Below are positions 32,233 to 45,599 of a stretch of DNA of 64,000 nt, one piece after another. Source of the stretch: Ceratothoa steindachneri (Eukaryota; Arthropoda; Malacostraca; Isopoda; Cymothoidae); assembly GCA_963969495.1 (NCBI GenBank), contig OZ018338.1, positions 50,057,473-50,121,472 on the forward strand, read 5' to 3'. Below the pieces are notes generated by a model, which made no database searches, had not been told where the DNA came from, and saw only the letters and a list, made by a program, of their open reading frames with translations. Every line of letters starts with the position of its first letter. The stretch's first letter is position 1. Position numbers and translations under genes: made by a program.

Positions 32233-35200
32233 CAGTTATAGGTGTAGACAGGTGCCGGTACCCCTCTCGAGTCCGGTTTCCCGCTCTTGAAGTTGCCTCT
32301 GTTGATAGTCCTATGTATTTGCGGGATTTCCATAGATTTTAGGTCTATTTCATCTCGGATGTCATTCAGGCTATCCCATATCTTGTTCGCTCTTTTGTGC
32401 AGGAAGTTCGATTTCCTGGTGCAAGTCTTGTATTCTACTGCGTTCTCTCCTCCTCGTGTCCGTTATTAAATATACGTTCTAAACTCTTTGGGGTTTTATG
32501 CATTTGTCTTATGGAGGCTGTTCAGTGGTATTGTCGGGTAGAGCAGTGTTGCTCTACAATGAGCGCTATAAGTCTTAATCTTGTTAGTCCTATTTAGTCC
32601 TCTGAGTTGGTATAGTTTAGGAAGGCTTGCCTTTGCCATGTTTGTTCCTTCTTCTACGTGCTTAGCGTACCCGCGCTTGGTGATCTTGAGCCCAAGCACT
32701 CTTCCTTCATATTCGTAACGATATCTGTTCCCCTCTACTTCTACTCTGAAAGCCTTTCGCCTGTCTATTGGAATTATTGAAAAATTATCCGCATTTGTGC
32801 GGATTTTCCACTTATGTTCGTAGTTATTTATGTTTTCAATCTCTGCTGCTGTGATTCTCGCCATTGCCCGCGCGTATCTATAGACACTATTTGCCACAAA
32901 TGTAATATCATCAGCGAATTGAATGTAACGTGTGAATTCATATACTGGTCGGGGTAAATTTATAATATAAATACTATACAATGTGGGACTGATACAACCC
33001 CTTTGTGGAACCCCATGTGGGATCTCAAAGGTCGGTCTGTCGTAGCTTTCCACTGAAATAGAACCTTCTCGTTCTGTAACGTAATCGAAAAGGCATTTCT
33101 GTATGGCTTGGGGTAGTCCAAACCTCCTGATTTCTAATTTAAGGCCGATCCTACAGACATTGTCGAAGGCCTTTTGGAAGTCCCTTGAAACTATGTCAAT
33201 GTAGTGTTTATTGTACTTTGCATCCATCAGTATTGCCAGAGCTGTTTCCATGCTACTGTATTTAAGGAATCCATGCTAATGTGGCGGAATCAATGACCTT
33301 TCTACTTGATGTTTTTTTAAGTCTACTGTTTGTTTGCCCTTTCCAATAGTTTTTCCAGCGTTTCCAACAGGGTTATGGGTCTAAAATTACTTGGTCTATC
33401 GGGAGGCTTTCCAGGCTTTGGTAGGAATATGATTTTCCCTTTCTTTAGTGCGTAAGGGAAGTGTGCCCGCACTTATCGTGGCATTAAATAACAAAACTAT
33501 TTTTTTCGAGGAAGGAGTCTGGTGCACGAACTAGATCTTCCTTTGAGATCCCAGACTCACCGGGTGCCTTTTGTTTTGTTTTAAAGAGGGTTTTCTTGAG
33601 CTCTTCGAGGGTTACCGGTGCAATTCCTTGTTTCCCTAATGTCGTAGGTGATGCGCAGTTGGTAGAACGACCTCGAGACGATGATGTTGAATTTCCTAGA
33701 CAATCCCTAATTCGTGGTCTCTATCAAAATCTTCATTCTCGTCTGGTGAGATGTCGAACACCCCCTTCCAATGTTCTCGAAAGGTAGCTTCGATCTTTTG
33801 GGGTTATTTTAGCAATACTTCATTACTTTTTATTTCAACCTTGGTCCTTGGACTCCTTTCTTCTCTTGCCATGTTTATCTTATTGCAGGATTTTGTTGGG
33901 TTTAACTCCGAGTGATTGCCTCTACAAACTGATTCTACCTGTCATTTCTTTCTATTGACGTTGCGGTGATTAGTTCTTCCTTGATTCTTCGAAGTCGAGC
34001 CCTATCTCCTATTTGGGGACCAGATAGTTCTATAGCCTCTCTCAATTCAACGTATTGCTGTTCAAGGGCTGCGATCTCAACCGTTCAGAGTAGATGCGGA
34101 AGTGTTCTTGATGTTGTCCTAGAGAGATATTCTGCGTCTGCCTTTACTATTGCTTGCAATAGGTTAGCGAAATCCAGGTCTATCTTTTCAAGTGTCGCTT
34201 CTGAGAGGTCTTCTTTTTGATGCTTATCTAATGCTTCCGCGTAAGTAGCCCAGTTATCGTTCTTATAATTTTTCCTAAGAGGATAGCTAACTTAAATCGG
34301 GTCCAGCGATAATGTTAAGACGATCATTTCATGATTACTGGTCGATGGAGGTCCCTTTTCCATCAAATAATTATACTGTAGGTCCTGTGACGCAAGAACT
34401 ACATCAGGTTTAGTAACTCTATTTGCTCTATAATAAGTAAAAAATTCCAGACCAATCCTTGCGACTATATTTCTTTCTAAGAGTGTGTCCAGATTTTTTC
34501 CTGCCCTGTTGAAGTTGTTTATGTAGCTCGATGCTCGGCTGCGGGAATTCAGGTCTCTCATAAATATTGCCTGATCTACACTTCCAAATACTTCCATGAA
34601 ATTATGCAATGGTAAGAAATCTCTCCCAAGAGGTTGGTACCCTGCCATAATTGTAAGGTTCCCCACGGTGGTCATCACGCTGATTGCCAGATATACCTCG
34701 TCCAGATCATTTAGTTTCGTGAATCTGAGATCATTTCTTATCGCAATTGCGACTCCGTCAAAGTTTACATCTTCGGTATTCTTAATTGTTATCGTGTACT
34801 TAAATATACGGATTTTGTTGAGCTTTGGGTTTATATTAATTTCATTTAAAATTATTATTTCCGGGGCCTCTTTTAGATATGCGTTGGTTAGTGAGTGTTT
34901 CTTTCCCTTCCCAGCCCGCAACATTGTGACTAATTATTTTTAATTTCCTTACTTGAGCCATTATTTTGGTATGTTTTCTTTTTCTATTAGATCCCTTTAC
35001 AGCCTTACTGTATACTCTAATGATTTGCGATTTATCTCTCCCGCTTCGCTTTTTCTTGAATTCTTCCCTTGTTATTATGTGACACAGGTCACGGTGAATA
35101 ACTAAGTTGCTACCAGTGATGAGTTTGTAGACTTTTCTGTTCGTGTAGAATCCCTTATATTCGTATTTGACATATCCTTTCTTTATCCCATGAATTAGTT

Positions 35201-35650
35201 CATCGTTGGTCTTAGTGAAGGGTCTCTCATCCGACGCGAAAAGCCTCAAATTAAATTCTTGTTTCTCCTGTCCGTCTTCCTCGGTAGTTTCGGCCGAGGA
35301 TGCTTCGCTCGCTACTTCTTGGATTTTGACTTGGTCTGAAGGATCAATCTCCTCTCGAAGTCTTTATTGCCACTGCAGTTCTTTATTGCGTTCTTTTTCT
35401 GATTCTTGGGTCTCTTGACTCCGCTGAATTTAGAGACTGTGTTTCCAGTTTGCTAACGGCTTCCTGCTGTTGTTGTACATGGCCGGAAGAATCGGCCTTA
35501 TAACGGACGCTCAAGATTTCCGCCGAAATGGGGTTCTCAGGGAACCACATCTCCTCTAATCCATTATTTTTCAACATCAGATTTAGTTCCTTCGAATATG
35601 TCCTAGGGTTAGCGACATTAAGCACATGAGCATGTAGAATGCATGGAAAG
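32233..35650 (-). mobile_element. Jockey-like LINE copy B (ORF1 end and ORF2)
   Basis: Minus strand. The ORF1 end (35625-35383) reads ANPRTYSKELNLMLKNNG and FPENPIS, homologous to copy C ORF1. The ORF2 endonuclease begins LKIISHNVAGW near 34975 and, after a frameshift, continues in a 210-codon frame (34924-34292) with IIILNE, FDGVAIAIRNDL, MAGYQP, then PDVVL and a final TSNHE (SDH altered to SNH). The RT starts near 33620 (VTLEELKKTLFKTKQKAPG), shifts frame, and continues in a 251-codon frame (33251-32496) with METALAILMDA, FQKAFDNV, GVPQRGC and the catalytic FADD near 32912, then VLGLKI. A tail runs to about 32233. There are stops and shifts in several places. Confidence 0.9.
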
Positions 35651-38570
35651 ATGTTAGGTGACTCACCGTGTTTTACTCATATAATATTCTGCGTTGGTTT
35701 TAGTTGTTGCACTGTCACCTTCGCGAACTTAGCGAGAGTAATATTTTGTTTTGGTAAATAAACCAAATAAACTTTGACTTGAGGCGTAGGTTCGTGCTTC
35801 GGTGATCGCTTTAGGATCGTTCTCTAAGAGTACTAAACTTTATTTTTATTCTAGCGTATGAATAAAAGGGGTTTCTTTCTTGACTTTACCAAATACTGCC
35901 AACGCAATTCGTTCAAGGATAATTTAAAAACTTCGACCAAAATAGACTTTTACTGAACATAAATTAGAACAAACAAAATTATGATATACACATATAATAT
36001 AAAGATTAAAAAAATGGGTTTTATTGTCCAGCTCTCGAGGCTCAATTTTAGGTAGATTTTACAAGCGAAGAATTTAATCTAACACACTTTGACATTAACC
36101 ATTTACAAAATAAACTACTTTAAAGCACGGGGACATAAACACCAGGATTATTTACTTATATAAAGTAATGGAGATTAACACCCGATTCCAGTTAGAATAT
36201 CTCCGGGGATTTTGTCCCTGAGAGGCGGAGCTCGAGTAGTTTGTTGGCTGCTCGCGAAATGGCGTTACTTCGACTAAAAGGTGGGCGAGTGACGTCACAC
36301 AGAACTTCAAGTTAGCGTAAGAGAATCAAAACAAAGAGGCCGATAAGGTGGGTGGGTTGTCGGACGTTTATGACCTTGAAAAGGTTTCCTTCAAAAAAGG
36401 TTAGAATATGTTTATATTCTTTTCTAGCGATTTGGGTCTCGCTTATATAATTTCGATTCTTGGATGAGAAATCTCTCTAGTTTGGAGTTGTCAAACTCAG
36501 ATAAAGTAAGATTTGGAGCCCTCAAGCTGTGTCGATTGATGCTCAATAATCTTGGGGCTTGAACGGCGCCGAGCTTCCTTGGTATAATCTGGTATTGTAC
36601 AAGGACTGCAAGTTATCCTCAACTTGCAATAACTTTGTACCGGTGATTTTTCAGTTTTCTTGTCGAACTCGAAAATCTTCTGTCAACCGCTAACTTTCTT
36701 GTCTCTTCGGTGTGAACGAAAAAAAAGCCTCCTTTTTTCGTGTCAACCTGTTTTATACCTCAATTAACCCCACGGTGTAAATGGGGTGTGGGGGACTCAC
36801 AGATGGGACGTCACTGGAGTTTCCCTTCTTGCGTCTGTTTTTTGTCTATTCGGCACTTTGAACTTAGGGGAGCACGTAATACGAAATTGGCAAGTTTGCA
36901 CTTATGAAAGGATTGTTTATATGTACACCCTCGAAGGGCCTGACTTTTGAGCTAAGGTCAGAAATCTCTCTCCTAAAATTTACCCTTTTGCCCGTTCTCC
37001 TATGTTACCGAAGAACATCGGAGGGGCAAAGCTAAACCCAGATGTCTTTTGTTATTATTACCTTAGCTCTCCTCACCAAGAGGGAGGCTTCGATACATAC
37101 ATATATACACTCGCTGGTTTACAACAGTTTTTGCTAAACTCTTATAATTCTACACATTTTAAACACTTCTTTACTGGGGAATCGCATTCACGCTACGTAT
37201 GTATCTTGCTACTACTTTCGCTACACCACTTAATCTCTTTTCACGTGTAATGTGATTCTCAAGATCGAAACAATTGAAGCATGTTTTTACGCTAACGAAC
37301 TCGTCACTATTTATCCGTTAGGGTGTTATCTTTAGATGGAATACTAACAACCCGATCTCTCTTTCTGTACTCACATTTTGGTCTCCCAGAATATAAATTT
37401 AAACACGTGAGTGTATTCTGTTCCATTGCTTTTATTGGTGAACTTAATTATCTTCTTTAATCTGGCTCAATTCTGAACCCGTTTAATCTCCTCTTTTATC
37501 TCGTCTGAAGAATGCTCTCCAATCCACGGGTCGATCTGGCGAGAGTAAAAAGTCTTTTGAGATTTGATTTGTAGTGGAGTCTTCGCCTCTAAACCGATAC
37601 CTTCAAGTAAAGTTGTGGTTCTTTCTAAGGGTAGTTTATCCACGTCTCTGTCGTGCTGGCATATGGCAATATAGGAGTTTAGGTAGTCCAAAAGTCGAAC
37701 TAAAACCACCCCAAGTTCTCCTTAGATTATCTTGAATATTGAGGTCCGATCGGGTTTTTGCGCGCCCATACGGACACGCAATGTCGAGTCTATCGATGAT
37801 CTAGCCGTTCTTTTTCTTGTGTTCCTTCATCTAACAATAAGGCAAAAAAAAGGAGAGAGGCTAGAGGGAGATTTAGTGGTTAAGAGCTCTGTTTTATCCG
37901 TTTATCTACACGACTTATTCAGCAGGCAAGTCGGTGACCCTACCTTCATACCTAGCCCTAGCCCTAGCAGATTTTGCCCCTACCTTCTTGTGTCCGTCGC
38001 TCACACGGGTTTAACCCGTCCCGGGCTAAGCTTTGGCCTGCGTCGAGTGCGCCGCCCAGTTCAGATAAAGCTCCCGCACAAGAAGGTACCTACGGAGACT
38101 TTGAGCTCCTACTCTACTTGCCATAAGGAAAGTAGATAGGAAGGGTAGAGTTTGTCTTTGTTGAGAGTCCAATAATTGTCTCGTCTCGCAGTCGTTGTCT
38201 CTTTGGTAGCTTCTTTCCTTTGAAAAGAGCGATGTAGCTCGCTTCATTAACTTTGTAGTTGAGGATCTTCGAGGGTAAGAATTTCCAGTATCTGCTATCA
38301 TTCAGATAGCAGTAGATAGCAGTATCTTCTTATTTTAGCCGGACACCTACCAAAAACCTCATCTAATCGGTTCCGCACAGTCGATTGGCCGATAACACGA
38401 ATCTTATCTTCGTTCTCATCCTGCCCAAAAGCTAAAACTTTAGTAACAGTTAGTTCTGAATATCAATAGTGTATCCATACGGGATCGCTGGTGAGCACCT
38501 CAATGCACTAACTCAAAAGAAACCTTAAACCAATTTGGTGCAAAGTTGATACCTGTTGATACTCTTTCCT
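35651..38570. other. No recognisable gene
   Basis: Several moderately GC-rich blocks and short frames (82 codons at 37002-37250; 80 at 37467-37709; 135 at 37732-38139) without recognisable domains. A TGACGTCAC string occurs at 36291. Blocks around 36160-36870 could be LTR debris, but no repeat partner is present. Confidence 0.4.
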
Positions 38571-40884
38571 TTATAGACGTCGGTTTCTGCAATTTCACAA
38601 CTCACGACATCCAGTTGTAGCAAAAAGATGCAAGATCTCCTACTTCGGGGAGAAGAAGCTCGACTTTAAGCTGTCGGCGGATGGTACAGAAACGTCACCG
38701 CGTTGAGCTGTTCTGAAAGTGAACTATAGATTGGTTGCAGGTGCAGGTAGCACAAACTTACTTATATGCGCCATCTAACTAAGTTCTTTGAGAAGAAAGA
38801 GAGATAAAACTTAACTGCTCATCTGATGAAATATAAAAAAGTCGAAGGAATGATTAAATTTTAAATGAGTGAATAAGGCGAAAGATCTTTAAAAAAAAAG
38901 AAATTCGGCAAACTTAGGGAAGCGTTATTAATATGCCACTGAAAACAAATATTACTATTTTTTAGACTGAAGATGAATTATTAATGTTATTTAACCGAAG
39001 AGAGTAACATTTTATTCGACTTTAAGGGACATATAATTTGGTTCCCTAATTAACAGTAGTTACGAGTACTACGCAGCAAAATGAATCACTTACGATAAAC
39101 GGACGCGCGCAAAATTTGGAACGCTTTGGTTTCAAACACACGTGCGTAAACACGAAAAATTCTATACACGTGAGGTGTGTGTGTGTGTGTGTGTGAGTGT
39201 ACTTCAAATATTAAGGGCAATAATAACAAGGTCATATCAGCTTTGATTGAATCACTTCTGACGAGCGAGCCAATTAATCATTAATGGGAAGCAAAAGACA
39301 TCATCATCTTTGAAAGGCGGAAAAAGACAGCATTGAAAATAAAAAGAATCACTTTTCTCTGAAGAGTGAAAAGATTAATTACTTACGAAGAAACAAACGA
39401 ATCATCAATGAAATACGAAATAACCAATCCCCCCGAAGAACGGAGGAATGGTACCCACCCGTGAAGAGCGACATGAAAAATCACCACCGACGAGCAACGA
39501 ATGATTCGCCTCCTGAGAAAAACAATGAATCACGTTGGAGATCTCTTCCGAGAAATGCCGTTCCCTGTCTTTGCGGAGAGGAAATTTGTGTTCTGGTATC
39601 AGATGAGTAAATCAACTACAACCGTCAACGGATATGCCAGAGTCGGAGTGGGGGTGCTATTCGTTTAACAAGAAGCTTAAGAATTTGTGTTCATTGAGAA
39701 AATAAAGTACCGATGATGAATATCAATCTGACTATTGGGCTATATTCACTTGAAGTACTCGTATATAGTACAAATTACTACAGCGTCAATTATGGTCGAC
39801 GTAGAAAAGTTAGATTTCAAATTACATTAAAATATGCCTTAAAATAAGACAAAACGATGGAATCGACTTTTTCTTAGTTAAATATTGTATTCTCTCTTTA
39901 GCCTTTTTTAATGAACCATTTTAAAAAGTTTTAATGCAAATAAAAATGATTTTAATCCCCCAAATGGATATATCGAATCAAAGAGGTGTTAAAACATATG
40001 ATAGTGGTAACTTTAACTCTAGTTTAAGTCATTTGTATTCAACTTTTAATCTATTTTTATTAAATATAAAAGGGTTTTGTGAAATTAGAGGATCAATTCA
40101 AGATAAATTACCAAAATTCGTTGAATTCAAGAATAGGCACCAAATTTATGGACAATTAAGATTAAAGTCCCCCTTGCATTCCCGATTACCTTCCTTTACT
40201 TCGAAATAAAATTCCATGAGGCCCCATGTTTCTACATAGATAAACGTCTGCTTGAATATGTCAAATACAAAATAGGCTACATTTGGTGCACTAATAGTTT
40301 CAGATTAGTTACACTTACTATGGAGTGAGTTTGCCCACCCAATTCTGGGAATCATTAAGGGGTGCATTCGCAGCATCTGAGTGCAAAAGTACTTAGCGTA
40401 TTGTGAATAATCTTAATGAACGCGCAAGAGATCCACTTCTTACCTTTTTTTTATGTGCTTTTCTCTCAAGAAATTATATCTAATTCATGGGTTCATAGCT
40501 TGTCCATAATACACTAATCTATCCATCTATCCATCTATCCATCATCGCTATGGATTGAGGCACACTATTAATCCAACCTTTCTTACCTAATTGCCAAACA
40601 CACTTCCTTTTTAATTGTACACACTTTAGCGAGATTTTTGTTCACATTAAATTTGATAAAGCCAGATAGACTTAAATTAATTTATAATTAATTATTATTT
40701 AATTTTACATACTCGTATATTTAGGTAATAATTAAGTGAAGTGACATTGCCAACCAAACTGTAATCGTTTTATTTGTCAATGTCGTAGAATTGCTCATAG
40801 TCTGGTCCAATAATTATTCTAGTCCTTGATCTGGACACACCACTTTTGTTTAAGTCGATGGTATTGACCCTATGACTCAATCTA

Positions 40885-40890
<6 letters not shown>
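38571..40890. other. No recognisable gene; small microsatellites
   Basis: A (GT)n of about 20 bp lies near 39176-39195 and a short CTATCCAT tandem near 40520-40545. The 91-codon frame at 39934-40209 is unassigned. 39240-39640 has loosely recurring AATCAC and GACGAG strings and an AATAAAG near 39703, possibly an old LTR, but this is not demonstrable. Confidence 0.4.

Positions 40891-40970
<80 letters not shown>
40891..40970. repeat. (TA)n microsatellite
   Basis: Eighty bp of pure TA repeats. Confidence 0.97.
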
Positions 40971-40972
<2 letters not shown>

Positions 40973-42159
40973 TAGGCTTTAATTCCTACTGAACGTGCGA
41001 AAGCTAGTTAGAGGCGGGTTGTGCCGTAGCCAGGATTCTCACTATAAAAGTCCCACTTGTTACTGAGGGGAGGTTTGTGATTGTTGAATTCTAAGAGTGC
41101 ATAATACAGGTTGAATAAATTAGCCGAAGGGATGCTTAATTAAAGTCTTGCCAAGGGTACGTCAAAAGGTAGGAGCCACAAATAAACACACGTACAAAAA
41201 AATAAACTTTACTCTACACAAACATAATAATTAACAATAGTTAAACGGGCAAAATTAAGGATTAAATATTAAACACTGAGGTTAAGCGTCTAGATTTATA
41301 ATGACTCAATGGGAGTATCAATCACTGTTAATTAATTAGGTAATTTAAGAATAGAGGGACACTGGGTTTACAGATTACCATTAATTGTGATGGATTGGAG
41401 AGACGACTACTCAGGTCCAGATGGGGTGGTTCGGGTGGCGTTAACACGAGTTCTCGGGGAGAGGGGGGATAAGACGACGGGTTGGGGGCTGCTGGCTGCA
41501 GTTCCGGTTAGTTCACTCCTAACTGGATGTGACACTAACAAATAGTAACTTCCAGTAACTATTTGGATGTTCCTTTTCTTTCTCAAGTTACGTTGAACAA
41601 CAGAGCGTATTCTTCTAGTCACAGACTCTGCGGGGCAGGATTTACTCCCGGAACACTTTGAGACAGCAACCAAGTTATCGCGGCGGCGCGTTGACAGTCG
41701 ATACGTTACGGCAACGACTCTCGTTCAACGTGAGGATTACGCGAATAGGTTTGGGACACTGCTGTAGAGAGATAAACGGCGTTATTATTTATACCGAGGA
41801 TTGTGGGAAATCGAGAGAGAGATTCCATTCACGACAATTCCCTTATCGCAGCGCCTTCGGAACAATCTCCATGGTATCATAAAGAAGGCAAATAGAATTT
41901 AGGCTTCTCTGTGAGATAGGCCTTCTTTCGTCAGACTTCCTGTCGCCAGTTGGGGGAAGGGTGTGGGGGGGAGACGAAGGTCAACTCAAACGACAAATTT
42001 CTTTCGTTCCCACGATTGTCTGGCGGCATGCGAGTATGTACGTTCCATACTCTCACAGTCAATATATGTATATTGTTTCTTAAATATATCATTTGAGATA
42101 CGAACATCCCAGAAACTACTTAGTCTAGGCAAATGGAACTCAATAGGCTTAATATTGAA
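40971..42159. other. No recognisable gene
   Basis: Contains TATAAAAG near 41044 on the plus strand and GGTATAAATAA near 41790 on the minus strand, both TATA-like and possibly from decayed LTRs. No domain-bearing frame was recognised. The last 60 bp may hold the far end of the transposase remnant split by the adjacent LTR-like element. Confidence 0.35.
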
Positions 42160-43462
42160 TGTGATAGAACGGTCTGAGGCCGCTTAATTTCAACCGCTAT
42201 CACATGTTGTTTAGAAACACGTTGCTACCCACGTGCATCTTCGCGTCGAAGCAGGGCGCCTTATCGCCACCTGAGTCATTATTTAACCAAGGAGGTTCAT
42301 CCCCCCCACCCCCTGTTTCGCCCCATGCGTCGATCTCGCCAGATTGAGTTAGGCTTATGGGGAGATAAGGTATGTTCTCAGGCACTGCTGGGCATTCCCT
42401 CGAAGACCCCACTCCATTGTCCCATACGCCAAGGAGATGGCTTGACTATTTATATGGAAACTTTACCGATTAGAGCAGATCAAATCCAGATTATCTTCGC
42501 GAGACATCACGCCGATCCGGTCTCACCTTGTGCACCAGGGCCCTCTACCTCGAGATCCACCATTATTGTTCAGTAGAGGACAATATCCCTTGAGTGCCAA
42601 GGTTCGAGCCTTCAAGACGTCAAGTCCACAATGCCCCCATCCTGTTGTTCAGAAGAGAACAACGTTAGAACGTCCATTGTTCTTTGAGCCCGTTGACAAG
42701 AGATGGTTCTCACCCTTTCCCCCATGTTGTTCAGAAAGAGAACAACGTTAGAACAGCCATTGTTCTTTGAGCCCGCTGACAAGAAACGGTTCTCACCCTC
42801 CCCCCCTGTTGTTCAGAAAGAGAACAACATTGGAACAGCCATTGTTCTTGAGCCCGTAGACAAGAGACGGTTCTCACCCCTTGTTGTTCAGAAGAAAACA
42901 ACGTTAGAACAGCCATTGTTCTTCAAGCCCGTTCGTCAAGGAACGGTTCTCATTCCCAAGACGTCACGTCAGGATAATTTAATCTCCCCCCTTCGGCTGG
43001 AACTCGCCAGCGGACCGAAGATTCCTTCGCGTCGCCTTCCTCTGCACAGCAACTTGTAATTACGTAAGCTGAGCACTACCTTTGAGTATTTAACCTTTCG
43101 TCAACCCTACCTTGTGCTTTAAATGGCTTAGCGATCCTTCCCATCCCTTTAATTTTTATTTGTTTACCTTTTTAAATCTCTCCCAAATCTTAATCCTCGG
43201 ATTAGCCAGATTTCCCACGACCCTTTCCATTCTCTGTTTATGTCAACATTTCCGTTTTGTGTGTTGTTGATAGTTTGATTAATAAAACTCTATTTTATTT
43301 ATGATAGCCATATTATTATCCTTGAGCTCAGTTCCACTTCTTAAGCATATTGAAGATAAATAACATCGGTCAACCAGATAACCACGCACTCAAAATATAT
43401 TTGAATCATTCCCACAACGAATCGTTATATATGGTATATCGTCGAGAGTCCATTCTATGACA
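42160..43462 (+). mobile_element. Solo LTR-like element, copy 2 (1303 bp)
   Basis: Same family as 10706-11988: it begins TGTGATAGAACGG with the same initial hairpin and ends CATTCTATGACA. A TATTTATA string lies near 42446, and AATAAAACTC sits near 43280, with the same TTGTGTGTTGTTGATAG context just before it. The flanks are TTGAA (42155-42159) and TTCAA (43463-43467), which agree at four of five positions, so the target duplication is weaker than for copy 1. It differs from copy 1 mainly by having four rather than two internal repeat units and by loss of about 130 bp downstream of them. Confidence 0.82.
42643..42955 (+). repeat. Internal 75-82-bp direct repeats (4 units) in LTR copy 2
   Basis: Units start TGTTGTTCAG at 42643, 42725, 42807 and 42882. 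Each contains GAACAAC, CATTGTTCTT and GGTTCTC. Their GAACAA and TTGTTC strings are complementary, so each unit can form a small hairpin. Confidence 0.9.
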
Positions 43463-43467
43463 TTCAA

Positions 43468-44200
43468 TAATATATGATTTGTTCCTAAAAATTTAAATGA
43501 TAAATTCAGACGTCTATGGATCTCGTGAGTGATTTCGCAAATTTTTAATATGCACGCCGCCTGAGACAAGGCACAAGTTGAGTTCCTGCCAAACACGCTG
43601 CAGTATGTAATTGGTAACAGTCTAGCCAATACTGAAGCATTTGTTTAAACATTAACAGTCACATTTCTCTCAAATAAAATCAACCATACAGTCGATTCTT
43701 GTAGATGGCGCAGAAAATATTCGCTTTTGGGGTCCCTTTCGTTTTCCACTCTGGCATGTGGAACTTCTTAGCCCTAAATTCGAAAATTATGCTTTTTGAC
43801 TTTGCCGTTCGTAAGAAATGTGTCGTCATCACTGAAGACAACACGTGCATTTAACTTATATCCTTCAGGTTTCTCTTGTATTTGAACGCAGAATCGTTTC
43901 CACTTTCGCTCATGATGTCTTTAGGACCTGAATGAGCTACAACTTGTATGGTTTCATTCACATGCCACACCAAACTGTCGGTGTAAGAATCTGCATTTCC
44001 AGACTTGCTCCTTCTTATGCCTTTCTTGGGGCTTCGCAAGAGTTTTTCACAAAAACACCTGACCGTCTTTTCCGATGCTTGTGGTTTATTCTGATCATTT
44101 TGCCCTGCACCTACATTTACAAGTGTATACATTCTATGATTAGTTTCAGCTTCTTGATCCATAAGTTTGTAGAGTAGGGAATGGCAAATCATATTCAATG
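43468..44200 (-). pseudogene. Tc1/mariner-superfamily transposase remnant
   Basis: Minus strand, in shifting frames: RSPKKGIRRSK near 44040 (DNA-binding part), MKPYKL near 43955, FCVQIQEKPEGY near 43875, then ARVVFSDDDTF (43845-43810), which supplies the first catalytic Asp, TNGKVKKHNFRI, PHARVENERDPK and, after another shift, ANIFCAIYKNRLYG near 43700. This order matches a transposase family common in arthropods with an RVVFSDEATF box. Homology fades towards 43470, at the edge of LTR copy 2. Stops and shifts make it non-functional. Confidence 0.75.
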
Positions 44201-44214
44201 TAGAAAGACGCAAA

Positions 44215-45590
44215 ATACCGCTTATTGGATGCTAATATGTGAGATTGATTACACCATGTTTAAATAAATATCAGAAACAGTTCGGAAGAGTAAAACTTTG
44301 ATCTCTTCCTATGTAAAGACATGAAGTTCACTGGGTATCAGGAAATAAAGCTAAAGAAAATGCACACATTTATTTACAGAGGTCCACTTTATGAACCAAA
44401 AGCCCTAACTATACTTCTTTATAAATTTCTGGTTCGTTTTGATTAGGGGTATGAAGTTCACTTCTTATCAGCATAATTAGGAAATAATAATGATTGAAAC
44501 AGAGCTACATCATGTCAACAAAAAAATACCAAGCTTGATCAACTATTGCTATGAAGATCGACTCAGAAAATGGATTTACTCGATTTAATTAAAATGGGAG
44601 ATTTGAGAGGAAAATTCATCTAACTTTAAAAATCCTGGATAAATTCATGTTATCAGTTATTGTAAAGACCAGTGGGCCAGATAAGGAAATTAGGCCCTGA
44701 AGAAAGTATATGGAACAACTAAAGCCCCTGGTTTCCTTAAAGGATATTAATGAAGGAAGTCGGCAATGTTATGGCGAAATCCTTTTTCTTCTCCTGAACA
44801 CTAATAAAAGAGCAATGCAGGAAATTTTACGTGCCGTGGTTTAAAAAGGAAGAAACTTTTGTTTTATTTGCACTTCTAAGTTAATCTGATCTAAGACCAC
44901 TTTCTTCACGTGTTGTGGATGAAGAAATGTAGTGAAAATGATGTTTCCCTTGGTCTAATCTAATATTAATTTGATTGGATGAAGAGCTTCCCGTTAGCGT
45001 GTCCAATACTGAAGCAATGGGGCAAGAGAGATTGGTATAATAACCGCATACCCTAACTGGGTCATTGTCGCTTAATAAAAAAAAAAGGGTTTTTAATTTT
45101 AGGTTAGCAAAAGAAAAGAACTTGGCTCCTTTCGATGGTATACAGGTGGGAGGAATTTGGAGATCCATTGTATTGTCGCTTGATTTATAATTAACACTAT
45201 GTTTTATGCTCCCTAATATCCTCTTTTCATTATTCGCCTTCATTATTTTCTCTTTTAATTCAACCATAATTATTACTAATGCCTGAAAATGAATCATGGT
45301 TAATAGGAAGACATTGCCGATGATTAAAAAAAATAATAATAAGAATAAAAAATAAAATAAAATTGCAATGATCCTAATTTTTTATATGGTTTTAAAACTT
45401 AATTCCCCTCATTAACTATTCAACTGAAATAATAGTTTCCGCTTGATTCATTAGGATTCTCGGTAACCATGCGGTTACCTACCACATGTTTTTTTAATGG
45501 TTATTAGAGCAGTATATATTAGAATCCCGCTCCTCGGATCGCTAAAAGAGACGCTTTTTTTTCTAATACAAGGGCATATAAGGTGTTTTT
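44215..45590. other. No recognised gene; one unassigned 138-codon frame
   Basis: The minus-strand frame 45297-44881 (138 codons) is the longest unassigned one here. It is Ser/Lys-rich, begins MIHFQALVIIMVELKEK and has no recognisable domain, signal or membrane segment beyond a short hydrophobic start. Chance is possible. Around 44320 and 44450 the string ATGAAGTTCACT recurs in an otherwise diverged context. Confidence 0.35.
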
Positions 45591-45599
45591 TTCGTGATA

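Noticed and set aside
36160..36870. A CpG-rich promoter with a CRE-like TGACGTCAC
   Set aside because: A single short motif without an adjacent gene; more likely chance or LTR debris.
37732..38139. A 135-codon plus-strand gene
   Set aside because: No domain recognised, a competing frame exists on the other strand, and no splice or promoter context could be argued.
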